64,000 bases of DNA from Liminaster sp045627785 (GTDB taxonomy: Bacteria > Bacteroidota > Bacteroidia > Bacteroidales > UBA3663): positions 84,482 to 148,481 of the forward strand of contig JAZQOF010000016.1 in assembly GCA_045627785.1 (NCBI GenBank), read 5' to 3'. The position numbers were made by a program, and so were the translations under genes. This document shows positions 49,509-58,242 of the stretch, piece by piece (the first letter of the stretch is position 1; the number at the start of each line of letters is the position of its first letter). The notes under the pieces were generated by a model, which saw only the letters and a program-made list of their open reading frames with translations, was not told where the DNA came from and ran no database searches.

Positions 49509-51785
49509 ATGAAAAAGAAAACTTTAAGTAATGAAAAACTCGGCAACCGAATTGTAGAATGGTTTGCAGCTCATCCTAAAGATTCGTACAACTATCTTCA
49601 GATTTCCCAGGAACTGGGTATCTTTGGTCGTACAAACCGAGCTGATGTTTATGATATGCTGATCGGTATGCTCGAACAGGGCATACTAAGAGAAATAACT
49701 CCAGGTCGTTTTGCTTTGGCAGAAGCTGAACGACAGGCAGAGAACGAATATGAAGGTATTTTCGACCGTCGCCATAATGGTATGCACCAAGTCAAAGTCG
49801 AGGGCTTTGAAGATACATTCACTGTCTATGACGGAGACGATATGCAGGCTTTGGATGGAGATAAGGTCAAGATCAAGAGAGTGGTCAGCAAACGAAGCTC
49901 CAATGGCATGCAGGCTCGTGTCGTTGAGGTAATAGAACGCGTCGAACATCGTTATGTTGGCGTGCTCCAGCAGTCAGGTCGCTATAACTTCGTCATTCCA
50001 GACAACCGCTCTTTGGACAAAGACATTTATATTCCTATCGAGAGATTGGGTAAGGCCAAGAATGGCGACAAGGTTGTTGTTTTGATTGAACGATGGCCGC
50101 AATTCTCCAAGAATCCTATCGGACAGATTGAAGATATCTTAGGACGCAATGGTGAGAACAATGCCGAAATGCACGCTATCCTTGCAGAGTTCGGTTTGCC
50201 ATACAAATATCCTGAGCATCTCGTTAAGGCAGCACAGAAGATCGATGCTGGCATCACAGATGAGGAAGTTGCAAAACGTGAGGATTATCGCGAGGTTGTG
50301 ACATTCACTATCGACCCTGCCGATGCAAAGGACTTCGACGATGCTCTCTCGCTCAAGAAGCTGAAGAACGGAAATTGGGAAGCAGGCGTACACATTGCCG
50401 ATGTTTCTCACTACGTTCAACAAGGAACTGCAATCGACGAAGAAGCATTCAAGCGTGCTACAAGTATCTATCTTGTCGATCGCACAATACCAATGCTTCC
50501 AGAGAAACTCTGTAACGAACTTTGTTCTCTTCGACAGGACGAAGACAAGCTCTGCTATAGTACAATATTCGAGATGGACGATGAGGCAAATGTCCTGAAC
50601 AGCCGTATTGTAAAGACTGTGATCCGTTCGAATCGCCGCTTCAACTATGAGGAAGCACAGAACATCATCGAGACAGGTGAAGGCGACTACAAGATGGAAG
50701 TACTTACTCTCGACAAGCTCGCAAAGAAACTTCGTGCAAAGCGTTTTGAGAACGGTGCCATTGCCTTCGACCGTGCTGAGGTGAAGTTTATTCTCGATGA
50801 GAAAGGCAAGCCTGTAGATGTATATTTCAAGACTGCAAAAGACTCAAATCAGCTCGTCGAAGAGTTTATGTTGCTTGCCAACCGCACAGTAGCCGAGACT
50901 ATCGGAACTGCTTTGAACAAGAGCTGTAAGAAGCCTAAGACATTCGTATATCGTGTGCACGACCAACCTTCTTCCGAGAAGCTTATGAACCTCGCTGGAA
51001 TGGCATCGCGCTTCGGTCATAAGATGCCGGCAGTAGGTAGCAACAAGGTTATCTCACAAGGCATCAACAACCTGATGAAAGATATTCACGAACGTCCGGA
51101 AGAGAACCTCTTGTCGGCTCTCGCTATACGTTCGATGGCAAAGGCTATCTATACTACTCAGAACATCGGACACTACGGACTTGCATTCGACTATTACACT
51201 CACTTCACATCTCCTATCCGCCGTTATCCGGATACAATGGTACATCGACTCCTCGACCGTTACCTCAACAATGGTGGACGAAGCGTGCCGGGTGTTCAGT
51301 ATGAGGAATATTGCAAGCATTGCAGTGAGATGGAACAGACAGCAGCTCAGGCAGAACGAGCTTCCATCAAGTACAAACAGGCAGAATATCTCAAGGATCG
51401 TCTTGGCGAGGTATTCGAAGGAACGGTAAGCGGTGTTTCTGAATGGGGATTCTATGTCGAACTCACCGACAACATGTGTGAAGGACTTGTTCCTGTACGA
51501 GATCTCAAGGACGATCATTATGTATATGACGAGAAGAACTTCTGTCTCATCGGTCGCAGCAAGCATCGTCGGTTCACTCTCGGTGATAAGGTAAAGGTTC
51601 AGGTTGCTGCTGTTAATATGGAACGCAAGACAATCGACTTCAAGCTTGAAGAAGGCTTCACTCCTGTTCCTGCACCAAAACCTACGGCAAGACCAAAGGC
51701 TGCATCAAAGTCAAAAGGAGAAAAGCCAAAGACTAAATCTAAGGCTAAAGGCAACAGCCGTGCAAAAGGTAAAAAGAAAAAATAA
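49509..51785 (+). CDS. rnr: Ribonuclease R
   Basis: 758 residues. Domains in order: helix-turn-helix-like N-domain (1-65), cold-shock domains (about 80-220), the RNB catalytic domain (about 255-590, DPADAKDFDDALS with the Mg2+ Asp residues, then HYGLAFDYYTHFTSPIRRYPD), an S1 domain (about 630-715), and a lysine-rich tail. It is a 3'-5' exoribonuclease that digests structured RNA. The tail KSKAKGNSRAKGKKKK is low-complexity and probably binds RNA. Confidence 0.95.
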   Translation: MKKKTLSNEKLGNRIVEWFAAHPKDSYNYLQISQELGIFGRTNRADVYDMLIGMLEQGILREITPGRFALAEAERQAENEYEGIFDRRHNGMHQVKVEGFEDTFTVYDGDDMQALDGDKVKIKRVVSKRSSNGMQARVVEVIERVEHRYVGVLQQSGRYNFVIPDNRSLDKDIYIPIERLGKAKNGDKVVVLIERWPQFSKNPIGQIEDILGRNGENNAEMHAILAEFGLPYKYPEHLVKAAQKIDAGITDEEVAKREDYREVVTFTIDPADAKDFDDALSLKKLKNGNWEAGVHIADVSHYVQQGTAIDEEAFKRATSIYLVDRTIPMLPEKLCNELCSLRQDEDKLCYSTIFEMDDEANVLNSRIVKTVIRSNRRFNYEEAQNIIETGEGDYKMEVLTLDKLAKKLRAKRFENGAIAFDRAEVKFILDEKGKPVDVYFKTAKDSNQLVEEFMLLANRTVAETIGTALNKSCKKPKTFVYRVHDQPSSEKLMNLAGMASRFGHKMPAVGSNKVISQGINNLMKDIHERPEENLLSALAIRSMAKAIYTTQNIGHYGLAFDYYTHFTSPIRRYPDTMVHRLLDRYLNNGGRSVPGVQYEEYCKHCSEMEQTAAQAERASIKYKQAEYLKDRLGEVFEGTVSGVSEWGFYVELTDNMCEGLVPVRDLKDDHYVYDEKNFCLIGRSKHRRFTLGDKVKVQVAAVNMERKTIDFKLEEGFTPVPAPKPTARPKAASKSKGEKPKTKSKAKGNSRAKGKKKK

Positions 51786-51834
51786 CACATTACTATAATA
51801 TCTAACGCGCGTAGCGCATAAAAAACTAAAAATT

Positions 51835-52242
51835 ATGGCTTACAAGATTGAACAAGTAGAAGGTATCGGCCCAGTTTACGCAGAGAAACTCGCAGCCGTA
51901 GGTATCAAGACAACTGAGGATTTGCTCGCACAGTGTGCTTCTGCAGCAGGTCGTAAGAAGGTAGAAGAGGTAACAGAAATCAGCCACAAGCTCATCTTGA
52001 AGTGGACAAACCACGCAGATCTCTTCCGTATCAACGGTATCGCTGGTCAGTTCGCTGAGTTGCTCGAAGCTGCTGGTGTTGACACTGTAAAGGAGTTCCG
52101 TCATCGTGTTCCTGCTAACCTCCAGCCAAAGCTCGTAGAGGTTAACAACGAGAAGAACCTTTGCAACCGCGTGCCTTCAGTTTCTGAGCTCGAGAAGATG
52201 ATTGCTCAGGCTAAGGAACTTGAACCACTTATCACATACTGA
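51835..52242 (+). CDS. DUF4332 helix-hairpin-helix protein
   Basis: 135 residues. IEQVEGIGPVYAEKLAAVGIKTTEDLL and INGIAGQFAELLEAAGVDTVKEF are two helix-hairpin-helix repeats as in DUF4332 proteins, whose role is unknown (perhaps nucleic-acid binding). Codon usage is that of a strongly expressed gene. A clean terminator follows. Confidence 0.85.
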   Translation: MAYKIEQVEGIGPVYAEKLAAVGIKTTEDLLAQCASAAGRKKVEEVTEISHKLILKWTNHADLFRINGIAGQFAELLEAAGVDTVKEFRHRVPANLQPKLVEVNNEKNLCNRVPSVSELEKMIAQAKELEPLITY

Positions 52243-52253
52243 TTTTAATAGGG

Positions 52254-52283
52254 CAAAGAAGGGTTAACTATAGCCCTTCTTTG
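52254..52283 (+). terminator. Terminator after DUF4332 gene
   Basis: CAAAGAAGGG (52254-52263), 10-base loop, CCCTTCTTTG (52274-52283), then TTCTTTTC. Confidence 0.8.
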
Positions 52284-52323
52284 TTCTTTTCTACCCTTCA
52301 AAACCTTTTTCAATATCCATAAT

Positions 52324-54129
52324 ATGCGCTATTTCATTTCTTTGTGCTTAGCTGTTATAGCAACTCTGGCTTCTGCTCAGGAGCTTCCTCTGATTGGCAA
52401 TGTGTATGGTCGCCAAGACGTGACTTCTCTCAACGGAAAATGGAGATACATCATCGACCAACAGGAAATCGGATACTATGACTATCGCATGAAAGAGACT
52501 CCTTGGGGTTTCTTCCAGGATGCTCATCAGAAGTCTCCTATCGATTTGGTGGAATACAATTTCGACTTGAGCGAACAGATGAATATTCCTGGCGATTGGA
52601 ATACCCAGAACCAGCAACTGTTCTTCTATGAAGGCACTGTCTGGTTCCGCAAGACATTCGACTGGAAACCTGAAGCCGACAAACGCACTATCCTGTATTT
52701 CGGAGCAGCAAACTACGAGACAGTGGTTTATGTCAACGGAAAGAAACAAGGCACACACATCGGTGGTTTCACAGCCTTCAACTATGATGTTACCGACGCC
52801 CTTAAGGAAGGACAGAACAACGTGATTGTGAAGGTGGACAACAAACGCCACCCGGAAGGCATTCCGACTCAGATTTTCGACTGGTGGAACTATGGCGGCA
52901 TCACCCGCGATGTGATGCTGGTTCAGGTCGGAAAGACATTTATCCAAGACTATTCGATCCAGCTCAATAAAAAGAACTGGCAAAACATACAAGGCTGGGT
53001 TCAGCTCAACCAGCCACAGGCAGGTGTAGAGATTTCTGTCAATATTCCTGAGCTGAAGATTGCACAGAAGGTAGTTACCGATGCACAAGGACGTGCTGAG
53101 GTTTCGTTCAAGGCCAAGCCTGTTCTTTGGTCGCCGGAAAATCCAAAGTTGTATGCCGTACAGATCAGCAAGGGTTCAGAGGTACTGAACGACGAAATCG
53201 GATTCCGTTGCATTGAGACTCAAGGCAAGAAGATTCTGCTCAATGGCAAACATATCTTCCTGCGTGGTATCAGTATCCACGAAGAGACAGCTTTCAAGGA
53301 AGGGCGCGTAAAGTCGGCCGACGAAGCTCGTACTCTCCTCAACTGGGCGAAGGAACTGGGTTGTAACTACGTACGTCTTGCCCACTATCCACACAACGAA
53401 CTCACAGTACGTGAGGCCGAGAAGATGGGTATTATGGTGTGGAGCGAGATTCCTTGCTACTGGACCATTGATTGGGAGAATCCAGATACCTATGCCAATG
53501 CAGAACATCAGCTGCGCGATATGATCTGCCGCGACAAGAACCGTGCAAATGTCATTATATGGAGTATCGCAAACGAGACTCCTCATAGTGATCCTCGCGA
53601 CAAGTTCCTCTCGTCGTTGGCAAAATATGCCCGTACACAAGACGACACCCGCCTCATTTCAATGGCAATGGAAGTGACTTCAGCATCCAACTATCACAAC
53701 CGCCTGCAGGATAACATGAACGAATTTGTCGATGTCATTTCGTTCAACCAGTATATCGGATGGTATCGCGATACTGAAGATGCTGCAAAGATGACTTGGG
53801 AAGTTCCTTATGACAAACCTGTGATCATCAGCGAATTCGGCGGTGGCGCTGTTGCCGGATGGCATGCTGACAAGAAGGTGCGCTTCAGCGAAGAGTTCCA
53901 GGAAGATCTCTATATCGAGAGCCTTAAGATGATGGATAAGATCGATGGGCTTTCAGGTCTTTCGCCTTGGATCCTAAAGGACTTCCTCTCTCCTCGCCGA
54001 CCTTTGCCTGACACTCAGGACTGGTTCAACCGCAAGGGTCTCATCTCGAATACAGGTCAGAAGAAACTCGCATTCTATATCATGCAGAAGTATTACGAGA
54101 ACAAGGCTAAGGAATATCAGACAAAATAA
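52324..54129 (+). CDS. GH2 glycoside hydrolase (beta-glucuronidase/galactosidase type)
   Basis: 601 residues, signal peptide cut near ASA-QEL (18). Jelly-roll sugar-binding domain (about 30-200), Ig-like domain (about 205-300), then a TIM barrel with the acid/base Glu418 in WSIANETP and the nucleophile Glu504 in ISEFGGGA. The compact three-domain form is closer to beta-glucuronidase than to LacZ. Substrate cannot be read from the sequence. It is not inside the hemicellulose operons. Confidence 0.9.
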   Translation: MRYFISLCLAVIATLASAQELPLIGNVYGRQDVTSLNGKWRYIIDQQEIGYYDYRMKETPWGFFQDAHQKSPIDLVEYNFDLSEQMNIPGDWNTQNQQLFFYEGTVWFRKTFDWKPEADKRTILYFGAANYETVVYVNGKKQGTHIGGFTAFNYDVTDALKEGQNNVIVKVDNKRHPEGIPTQIFDWWNYGGITRDVMLVQVGKTFIQDYSIQLNKKNWQNIQGWVQLNQPQAGVEISVNIPELKIAQKVVTDAQGRAEVSFKAKPVLWSPENPKLYAVQISKGSEVLNDEIGFRCIETQGKKILLNGKHIFLRGISIHEETAFKEGRVKSADEARTLLNWAKELGCNYVRLAHYPHNELTVREAEKMGIMVWSEIPCYWTIDWENPDTYANAEHQLRDMICRDKNRANVIIWSIANETPHSDPRDKFLSSLAKYARTQDDTRLISMAMEVTSASNYHNRLQDNMNEFVDVISFNQYIGWYRDTEDAAKMTWEVPYDKPVIISEFGGGAVAGWHADKKVRFSEEFQEDLYIESLKMMDKIDGLSGLSPWILKDFLSPRRPLPDTQDWFNRKGLISNTGQKKLAFYIMQKYYENKAKEYQTK

Positions 54130-54158
54130 ACCATGCTGACAGACAGCATGTCCAGGCT

Positions 54159-54719
54159 ATGATACCAAAGTTAGAGAACAGGAAATGGAAAGTACTCAAG
54201 AGTGAGAAGCTGCTCAATCGTGGCACATGGATGAACCTCCGTGTGGAACAAGTGCAGCTACCCTCAGGAAGTATTGTACCCGAATGGTTTATTCTTGAGT
54301 TTCCCGATTGGGTGAATGTGATTGCCATCACCAAGGATGGGCATTTCGTCATGGAAGACCAGTATCGCCATGCTATCGGACAGACACACTTCGAACTTGT
54401 AGCAGGTGTCATAGATCCGGGCGAGACACCACTTGAGGCGGCAAAGCGCGAACTGAGCGAGGAGACAGGTTATGGCGGTGGCGAATGGTCGCTCTTCATG
54501 CAGATTTCGGCCAACCCTACCAATCACACCAATATCAGCTATACCTTCCTTGCCACAGGAGTCGAGAAGCTCTCAGAACAGCATCTGGAGGCAACAGAGG
54601 ATATTCATGTGGATATCTTCACAAGAGACGAGGTACGCCAGCTGCTCGATACCGGACAGATAATACAGGCTCTCCATGCAGCTCCGCTTTGGAAATATTT
54701 TGCCGAGACAAAACAGTAG
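54159..54719 (+). CDS. Nudix hydrolase, ADP-ribose pyrophosphatase-like
   Basis: 186 residues. The full Nudix box (GX5EX7REXXEEXG) spans 83-105: GVIDPGETPLEAAKREL then SEETGY. The N-terminal strand WVNVIAITKDGHFVMEDQYRHA is typical of ADP-ribose or sugar-nucleotide pyrophosphatases. It lies 29 bases after the GH2 gene and 6 bases before the next gene, so probably co-transcribed. Confidence 0.88.
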   Translation: MIPKLENRKWKVLKSEKLLNRGTWMNLRVEQVQLPSGSIVPEWFILEFPDWVNVIAITKDGHFVMEDQYRHAIGQTHFELVAGVIDPGETPLEAAKRELSEETGYGGGEWSLFMQISANPTNHTNISYTFLATGVEKLSEQHLEATEDIHVDIFTRDEVRQLLDTGQIIQALHAAPLWKYFAETKQ

Positions 54720-54725
54720 CACTCA

Positions 54726-55439
54726 ATGCGGGAGAAATTCAAGAAACTGAAGTCTATAGGTACCGTAAAGTACTATGGCGGGAAGGCAAAAGATCCTGAG
54801 TTCTGCGAGATGGTCATCTCCTTTCTCAAGGACGAAGATCCTCATGTGGCACGAAATGCCGCATGGGTGATGACGCATTTCTCTCAAAAGCTGAGGAAGG
54901 AGCTCAGAAGCCGGCAGAATGAATTTATTGACATCATAATGAGCACCGACGACAATCCAGGACTGCGCCGTCTGCTCCTCAACGTCGTTGAATTCCAAGG
55001 TATAGCCGAACAAGACCTTCGCACAGACTTCCTTGATTTCTGTCTCGAACACATGTGTATGCCCGAAGAAGCTCCAGGCATCCAGGCCCTTTGCATGAAA
55101 CTCTCGTTCGAGCAATGCAAGTATTTCCCTGAACTCATGCACGAATTCAAGGAGATACTCCTCATCATGCAGAACGGCTATGCCATAAGCATGACAGGCC
55201 TCAGAAAGAAGATGCTCGCCAGGATCGAGAAGTTCGAGAAGCCTAAAGTAAAAAAGAAGGCATCGGCAAAGAAACGCAAGACACAGAGCCGCAAACGCGG
55301 AAATGACACTGCAGAACCTTGCACCGTGGAAAGTGATTTCGAGAGATACCGCAAAGCACAAGTCCGGCAGATGGAAGAAGACCTCGATGACCGCTGCTAT
55401 CCAGAAATGCCCGAAGGTCAGTTCATCAGAAGCAAATAA
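54726..55439 (+). CDS. Helical-repeat protein with lysine-rich linker, function unknown
   Basis: 237 residues. The first 175 look like HEAT-type helical repeats (DPEFCEMVISFLKDEDPHVARNAAWVM; NPGLRRLLLNVVEF; YAISMTGLRKKMLARI). A very basic stretch (KPKVKKKASAKKRKTQSRKR, about 178-197) follows, then an acidic tail. The repeats recall DNA-alkylation-repair-like folds, and the basic arm suggests nucleic-acid binding. No family is claimed. Confidence 0.75.
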   Translation: MREKFKKLKSIGTVKYYGGKAKDPEFCEMVISFLKDEDPHVARNAAWVMTHFSQKLRKELRSRQNEFIDIIMSTDDNPGLRRLLLNVVEFQGIAEQDLRTDFLDFCLEHMCMPEEAPGIQALCMKLSFEQCKYFPELMHEFKEILLIMQNGYAISMTGLRKKMLARIEKFEKPKVKKKASAKKRKTQSRKRGNDTAEPCTVESDFERYRKAQVRQMEEDLDDRCYPEMPEGQFIRSK

Positions 55440-55568
55440 TACATCTTTTAGGTTTTACCATTTTTATAAATATCTTACAAAAAAACTTTTTAAGTAAAAA
55501 TTAAATTTCAATGTAGTTTTCTCCGATGTCTTTGCGACTAATGGGCAAAAACATCAATAAATGAGATA

Positions 55569-56057
55569 ATGGATACTAAAGAACAAGAATTCACCCGCCT
55601 GGTTCAGGAGAACAAAGAGACGATCTATACCGTCTGTCTTATGAACACAAAAGATCAGGATGAAGCAAAGGACTTGATGCAAGAAGCATTGATCCAGATG
55701 TGGCGTTCGTTCGGCACCTTCCGCGGCGAGAGCGATGTGCGCACATGGATCTATCGTATTTGTATGAATGCCTGTATTTCCTTCTTGCGTAAAGAAGAGA
55801 AGCATCGCGAAGCTCTCCATATTGAGGTAAGCGATATTCTCACGATGGACGATGACGATAGTCGTCAAATTCAAGCACTGCATGACCGCATCCATCGACT
55901 ACGTTTTATGGACCGTGCTATCGTTCTGCTTTGGATGGAGAATCTCTCATACGAAGAGATTGGTGAAATCATTGGTATCAGCACAAAAAACGTATCTGTA
56001 CGCCTTGTTCGCATAAAGGAGCAGTTGCGCGAAATGTCGTCTAACTCAAAAAATTAA
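55569..56057 (+). CDS. ECF-type RNA polymerase sigma factor
   Basis: 162 residues. Region 2 (QDEAKDLMQEALIQMWRSFGTFRGESDVRTWIYRI) and region 4 (MDRAIVLLWMENLSYEEIGEIIGISTKNVSVRLVRIKEQL) are complete. ECF sigma factors turn on envelope or nutrient responses. Five bases downstream lies a membrane protein that may restrain it. Upstream, TGTCTTTG near 55529 is a poor match to the usual promoter, which may mean a special or self-driven promoter. Confidence 0.92.
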   Translation: MDTKEQEFTRLVQENKETIYTVCLMNTKDQDEAKDLMQEALIQMWRSFGTFRGESDVRTWIYRICMNACISFLRKEEKHREALHIEVSDILTMDDDDSRQIQALHDRIHRLRFMDRAIVLLWMENLSYEEIGEIIGISTKNVSVRLVRIKEQLREMSSNSKN

Positions 56058-56062
56058 AGACT

Positions 56063-56632
56063 ATGGAGAAAAACGAAATAAAGGATCCTCTCTATGAACT
56101 TAAGGATCAGATGTTGGTGCTAAAGAACAAGCTCAGCAAAGAGACAATAATCAATGAGGAACAGACTAAAACTGTTACAAATAAATTTAGTCCGAAGAAC
56201 CCATATCTATGGCCAGTTCTTGGCGCATTGATCGGCATCTGCTGCGCCGCAAGTTCTGTCAATGACCTTGCCTTCAGATACGAAGAACTGCCTATGTGGA
56301 GACTAATCTTTGACGGTATTTTCCTTGTCTTCGTAATAATCGCTAACGCATATCTTCATGGTCATGGTCATTCTTCTACCTACAATATCAAAGACGGAAA
56401 TCTCTACGTCAGCAATGTATTCACAAAATTTGTGCACGATGGCGTAACCATTCCTATCTGCAGCATCCGATACATCGAGTTCCTGGCTGAAGGTCCGAAG
56501 AACCGCCGTGCCCGAATCGTGTACAATAAATTCGATGACCTGTACCTCTTTTCAAACAACCCTGAAGCAATCATTGCTGACCTTCTCCGCGTCAATCCTG
56601 ACATCGAGATACGTCACGAAAAAGAATTCTGA
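56063..56632 (+). CDS. Two-helix membrane protein paired with ECF sigma, possible anti-sigma
   Basis: 189 residues. The N-terminal 50 residues are charged and probably cytoplasmic (KDPLYELKDQMLVLKNKLSKE). Two membrane helices follow (about 52-70 and 78-97). The C-terminal beta-rich part (SSTYNIKDGNLYVSNVF...ICSIRYIEF) looks like a bacterial PH-like domain. Position and topology suggest sigma-factor control, but no known anti-sigma domain is seen. Confidence 0.7.
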   Translation: MEKNEIKDPLYELKDQMLVLKNKLSKETIINEEQTKTVTNKFSPKNPYLWPVLGALIGICCAASSVNDLAFRYEELPMWRLIFDGIFLVFVIIANAYLHGHGHSSTYNIKDGNLYVSNVFTKFVHDGVTIPICSIRYIEFLAEGPKNRRARIVYNKFDDLYLFSNNPEAIIADLLRVNPDIEIRHEKEF

Positions 56633-56674
56633 ATATCTCAAAAAGCACTATACATTTCTTAATGTAATATGATT

Positions 56675-56702
56675 AAAGAGTGCTGCGTTTGCAACACTCT
56701 TT
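56675..56702 (+). terminator. Terminator after sigma operon
   Basis: AAAGAGTG-C-TGC, loop GTTT, GCA-A-CACTCTTT, then ATTTTTATT. An 11-bp stem with one internal mismatch. Confidence 0.75.
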
Positions 56703-56932
56703 ATTTTTATTGTGATTTTATAGTTGAAATTCAAATGTGATTTGATCATGATATAAAAAATCTCATTATCTTTGCATCGCATTCACACCATATAGTATGA
56801 AATCATTCGCAGCTATTTGGCAATATGCATTCACTTTTATAACCAATCAACAAATTAACAACAAAAACTTGTATAGTTATGAAAAACTATGTAACTTTGC
56901 CGCATTCGAATCTGATATTTGATTCTACGGCT
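56703..56932 (+). promoter_or_regulatory. Promoter region of PIN module with two -7 elements
   Basis: The nearer promoter is CTTG (56868-56871), 20-base spacer, TAACTTTG (56892-56899), 33 bases before the ATG at 56933. A second possible promoter has TTTG (56741) and TATCTTTG (56767-56774) with a long 22-base spacer. No gene is seen between them. Confidence 0.6.
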
Positions 56933-57187
56933 ATGGCAACACTAACATTTACTATCAATGTACCAGACAACAAATCAATCGACGTGGAGGCTCTAAAACT
57001 TCAGGTCGAAGCATTTGTCACTGCTGTAGTTTCAGTTCCCAATATTTTGAAGAAAGAAGAAACCGAGGATATGAGTTTCTTCAATCGATTTGACAATGAT
57101 TGGAGCGATGATCCAAGAGACTCTCATGAAATAGCAGAAGAACTCCATAATAATCGTATTAACACACGAACCATAACAGAACAATAA
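56933..57187 (+). CDS. Antitoxin-like partner of PIN toxin
   Basis: 84 residues from MATLTFTINVPDNKSIDVEA. A beta-strand and an amphipathic helix are followed by an acidic tail (DNDWSDDPRDSHEIAEELHNN). The ATG at 56879 would put the TAACTTTG promoter inside the gene, so 56933 is preferred. It lies 15 bases before the PIN gene. Role inferred from this pairing. Confidence 0.7.
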   Translation: MATLTFTINVPDNKSIDVEALKLQVEAFVTAVVSVPNILKKEETEDMSFFNRFDNDWSDDPRDSHEIAEELHNNRINTRTITEQ

Positions 57188-57202
57188 TAATCATTCTTTT
57201 TT

Positions 57203-57598
57203 ATGAAATATCTTCTTGATACTAATGTGCTTGTGGCTATGTTCCGCAAGCAGCACAATGTGCGCGAACAGATACTCTCCAAAGGTATACGAAACTGTGC
57301 TGTAAGTATCGTGACCATAGCCGAACTAAAAGTTGGAGCGTACAAGACAAACGATTATCGCCAATGGAAAGAAGTCTTTGAGACTCAGAATTCATTTGCT
57401 ACCATTCCAATTGATCATGACACTTTTGACAAATATGCTCAATTTAGAGCACTACTGGAAAAACAAGGCAAAAAAATAGATAGTCTTGATTTGCTTATTG
57501 CTTGTTCTGCCATCCAAAACAATATGATTGTTATATCTCACAATAAGGAACACTTCGACCGTATCCCAGGAATTCAACTAGAAGATTGGGAGTCTTGA
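57203..57598 (+). CDS. PIN-domain toxin, VapC-like
   Basis: 131 residues. YLLDTNVLVAMFR holds the first Asp (D6), VSIVTIAELKVGAY the Glu, IDSLDLLIACSAIQNNMIVISHN the later acidic residues, and FDRIPGIQLEDW the C-terminal motif. This is the common VapC ribonuclease form, distinct from the shorter-motif protein at 3836. Confidence 0.9.
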   Translation: MKYLLDTNVLVAMFRKQHNVREQILSKGIRNCAVSIVTIAELKVGAYKTNDYRQWKEVFETQNSFATIPIDHDTFDKYAQFRALLEKQGKKIDSLDLLIACSAIQNNMIVISHNKEHFDRIPGIQLEDWES

Positions 57599-57657
57599 CG
57601 TATACTATAGAGATACGAAACTACAAACATTGAGATCCCTCTCAATAACAAAAGAGA

Positions 57658-57682
57658 CCGTGTCAACTTAGTTTTGACACGG
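57658..57682 (+). terminator. Hairpin after PIN gene
   Basis: CCGTGTCAA, loop CTTAGTT, TTGACACGG: a 9-bp stem, 60 bases past the stop, with a weak T-tract. Confidence 0.6.
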
Positions 57683-57784
57683 CTTCTTGTTGGAGTGTTT
57701 AAAATAAACTATATTTAGTTCAGAGTTCAGTTTCCATAACCAGCGTCTGCTGGTATAAAATAGGATTATTATTCAAAAAGAATT

Positions 57785-57850
57785 ATGGCAATACAGCTTC
57801 ATTCAAAGCTAGGCATCAGATTTAATCTTGGAATTCGCCTGACATTGTAA
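57785..57850 (+). CDS. Possible 21-residue peptide between two hairpins
   Basis: MAIQLHSKLGIRFNLGIRL ending TL. It starts 102 bases past one hairpin and ends eight bases before a strong terminator. It could be a small peptide gene or part of a small RNA. Coding is uncertain. Confidence 0.25.
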   Translation: MAIQLHSKLGIRFNLGIRLTL

Positions 57851-57858
57851 GATATTGA

Positions 57859-57888
57859 AACCCCACTGCCCTTTTGAGCAGTGGGGTT
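57859..57888 (+). terminator. Strong terminator in intergenic region
   Basis: AACCCCACTGC (57859-57869), 8-base loop, GCAGTGGGGTT (57878-57888), then GTTGG. It implies a transcript ending here although no clear gene precedes it. Confidence 0.7.
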
Positions 57889-57940
57889 GTTGGATTGTGT
57901 TGTATAAGAGATTATAAAAAATTTTTCTACTCTCAAATAA

Positions 57941-58186
57941 ACCCCTCACTTCTCACAGAGGCATTTAAACTACTGAAATATAAATGCATATAGCGTGAGG
58001 AGTTGATTGGCAACTCCTCACAGGTCCTCACATCTTGACTCTAAATCTGGTTGAACAACAAAAAACAGGGTTTACCAGGCAAAACATAGATCTGTGAGGA
58101 GTTGTGAGGAGTTCGTTTTAACTCCTCACACATGTAACGCAATGAAATACAAAGAGTAAAGTGAGTTTATGAGGAGTGAGGAGAAA
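57941..58186. repeat. Cluster of GTGAGGAG/CTCCTCAC repeats
   Basis: At least eight full or near copies of the octamer occur in both orientations. Two form hairpins: GTGAGGAGTTG-ATTGG-CAACTCCTCAC (57995-58021) and GTGAGGAGTT-CGTTTT-AACTCCTCAC (58104-58129). The cluster lies just past the 3' end of the RhuM-family gene. The rest of 57599-58242 shows no gene beyond the small frame at 57785. Confidence 0.75.
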
Positions 58187-58242
58187 ATTTGCGTACGCAA
58201 AAAAATTTAGCATTAAGAGCATAGAGTCAACGCGACATGAGC

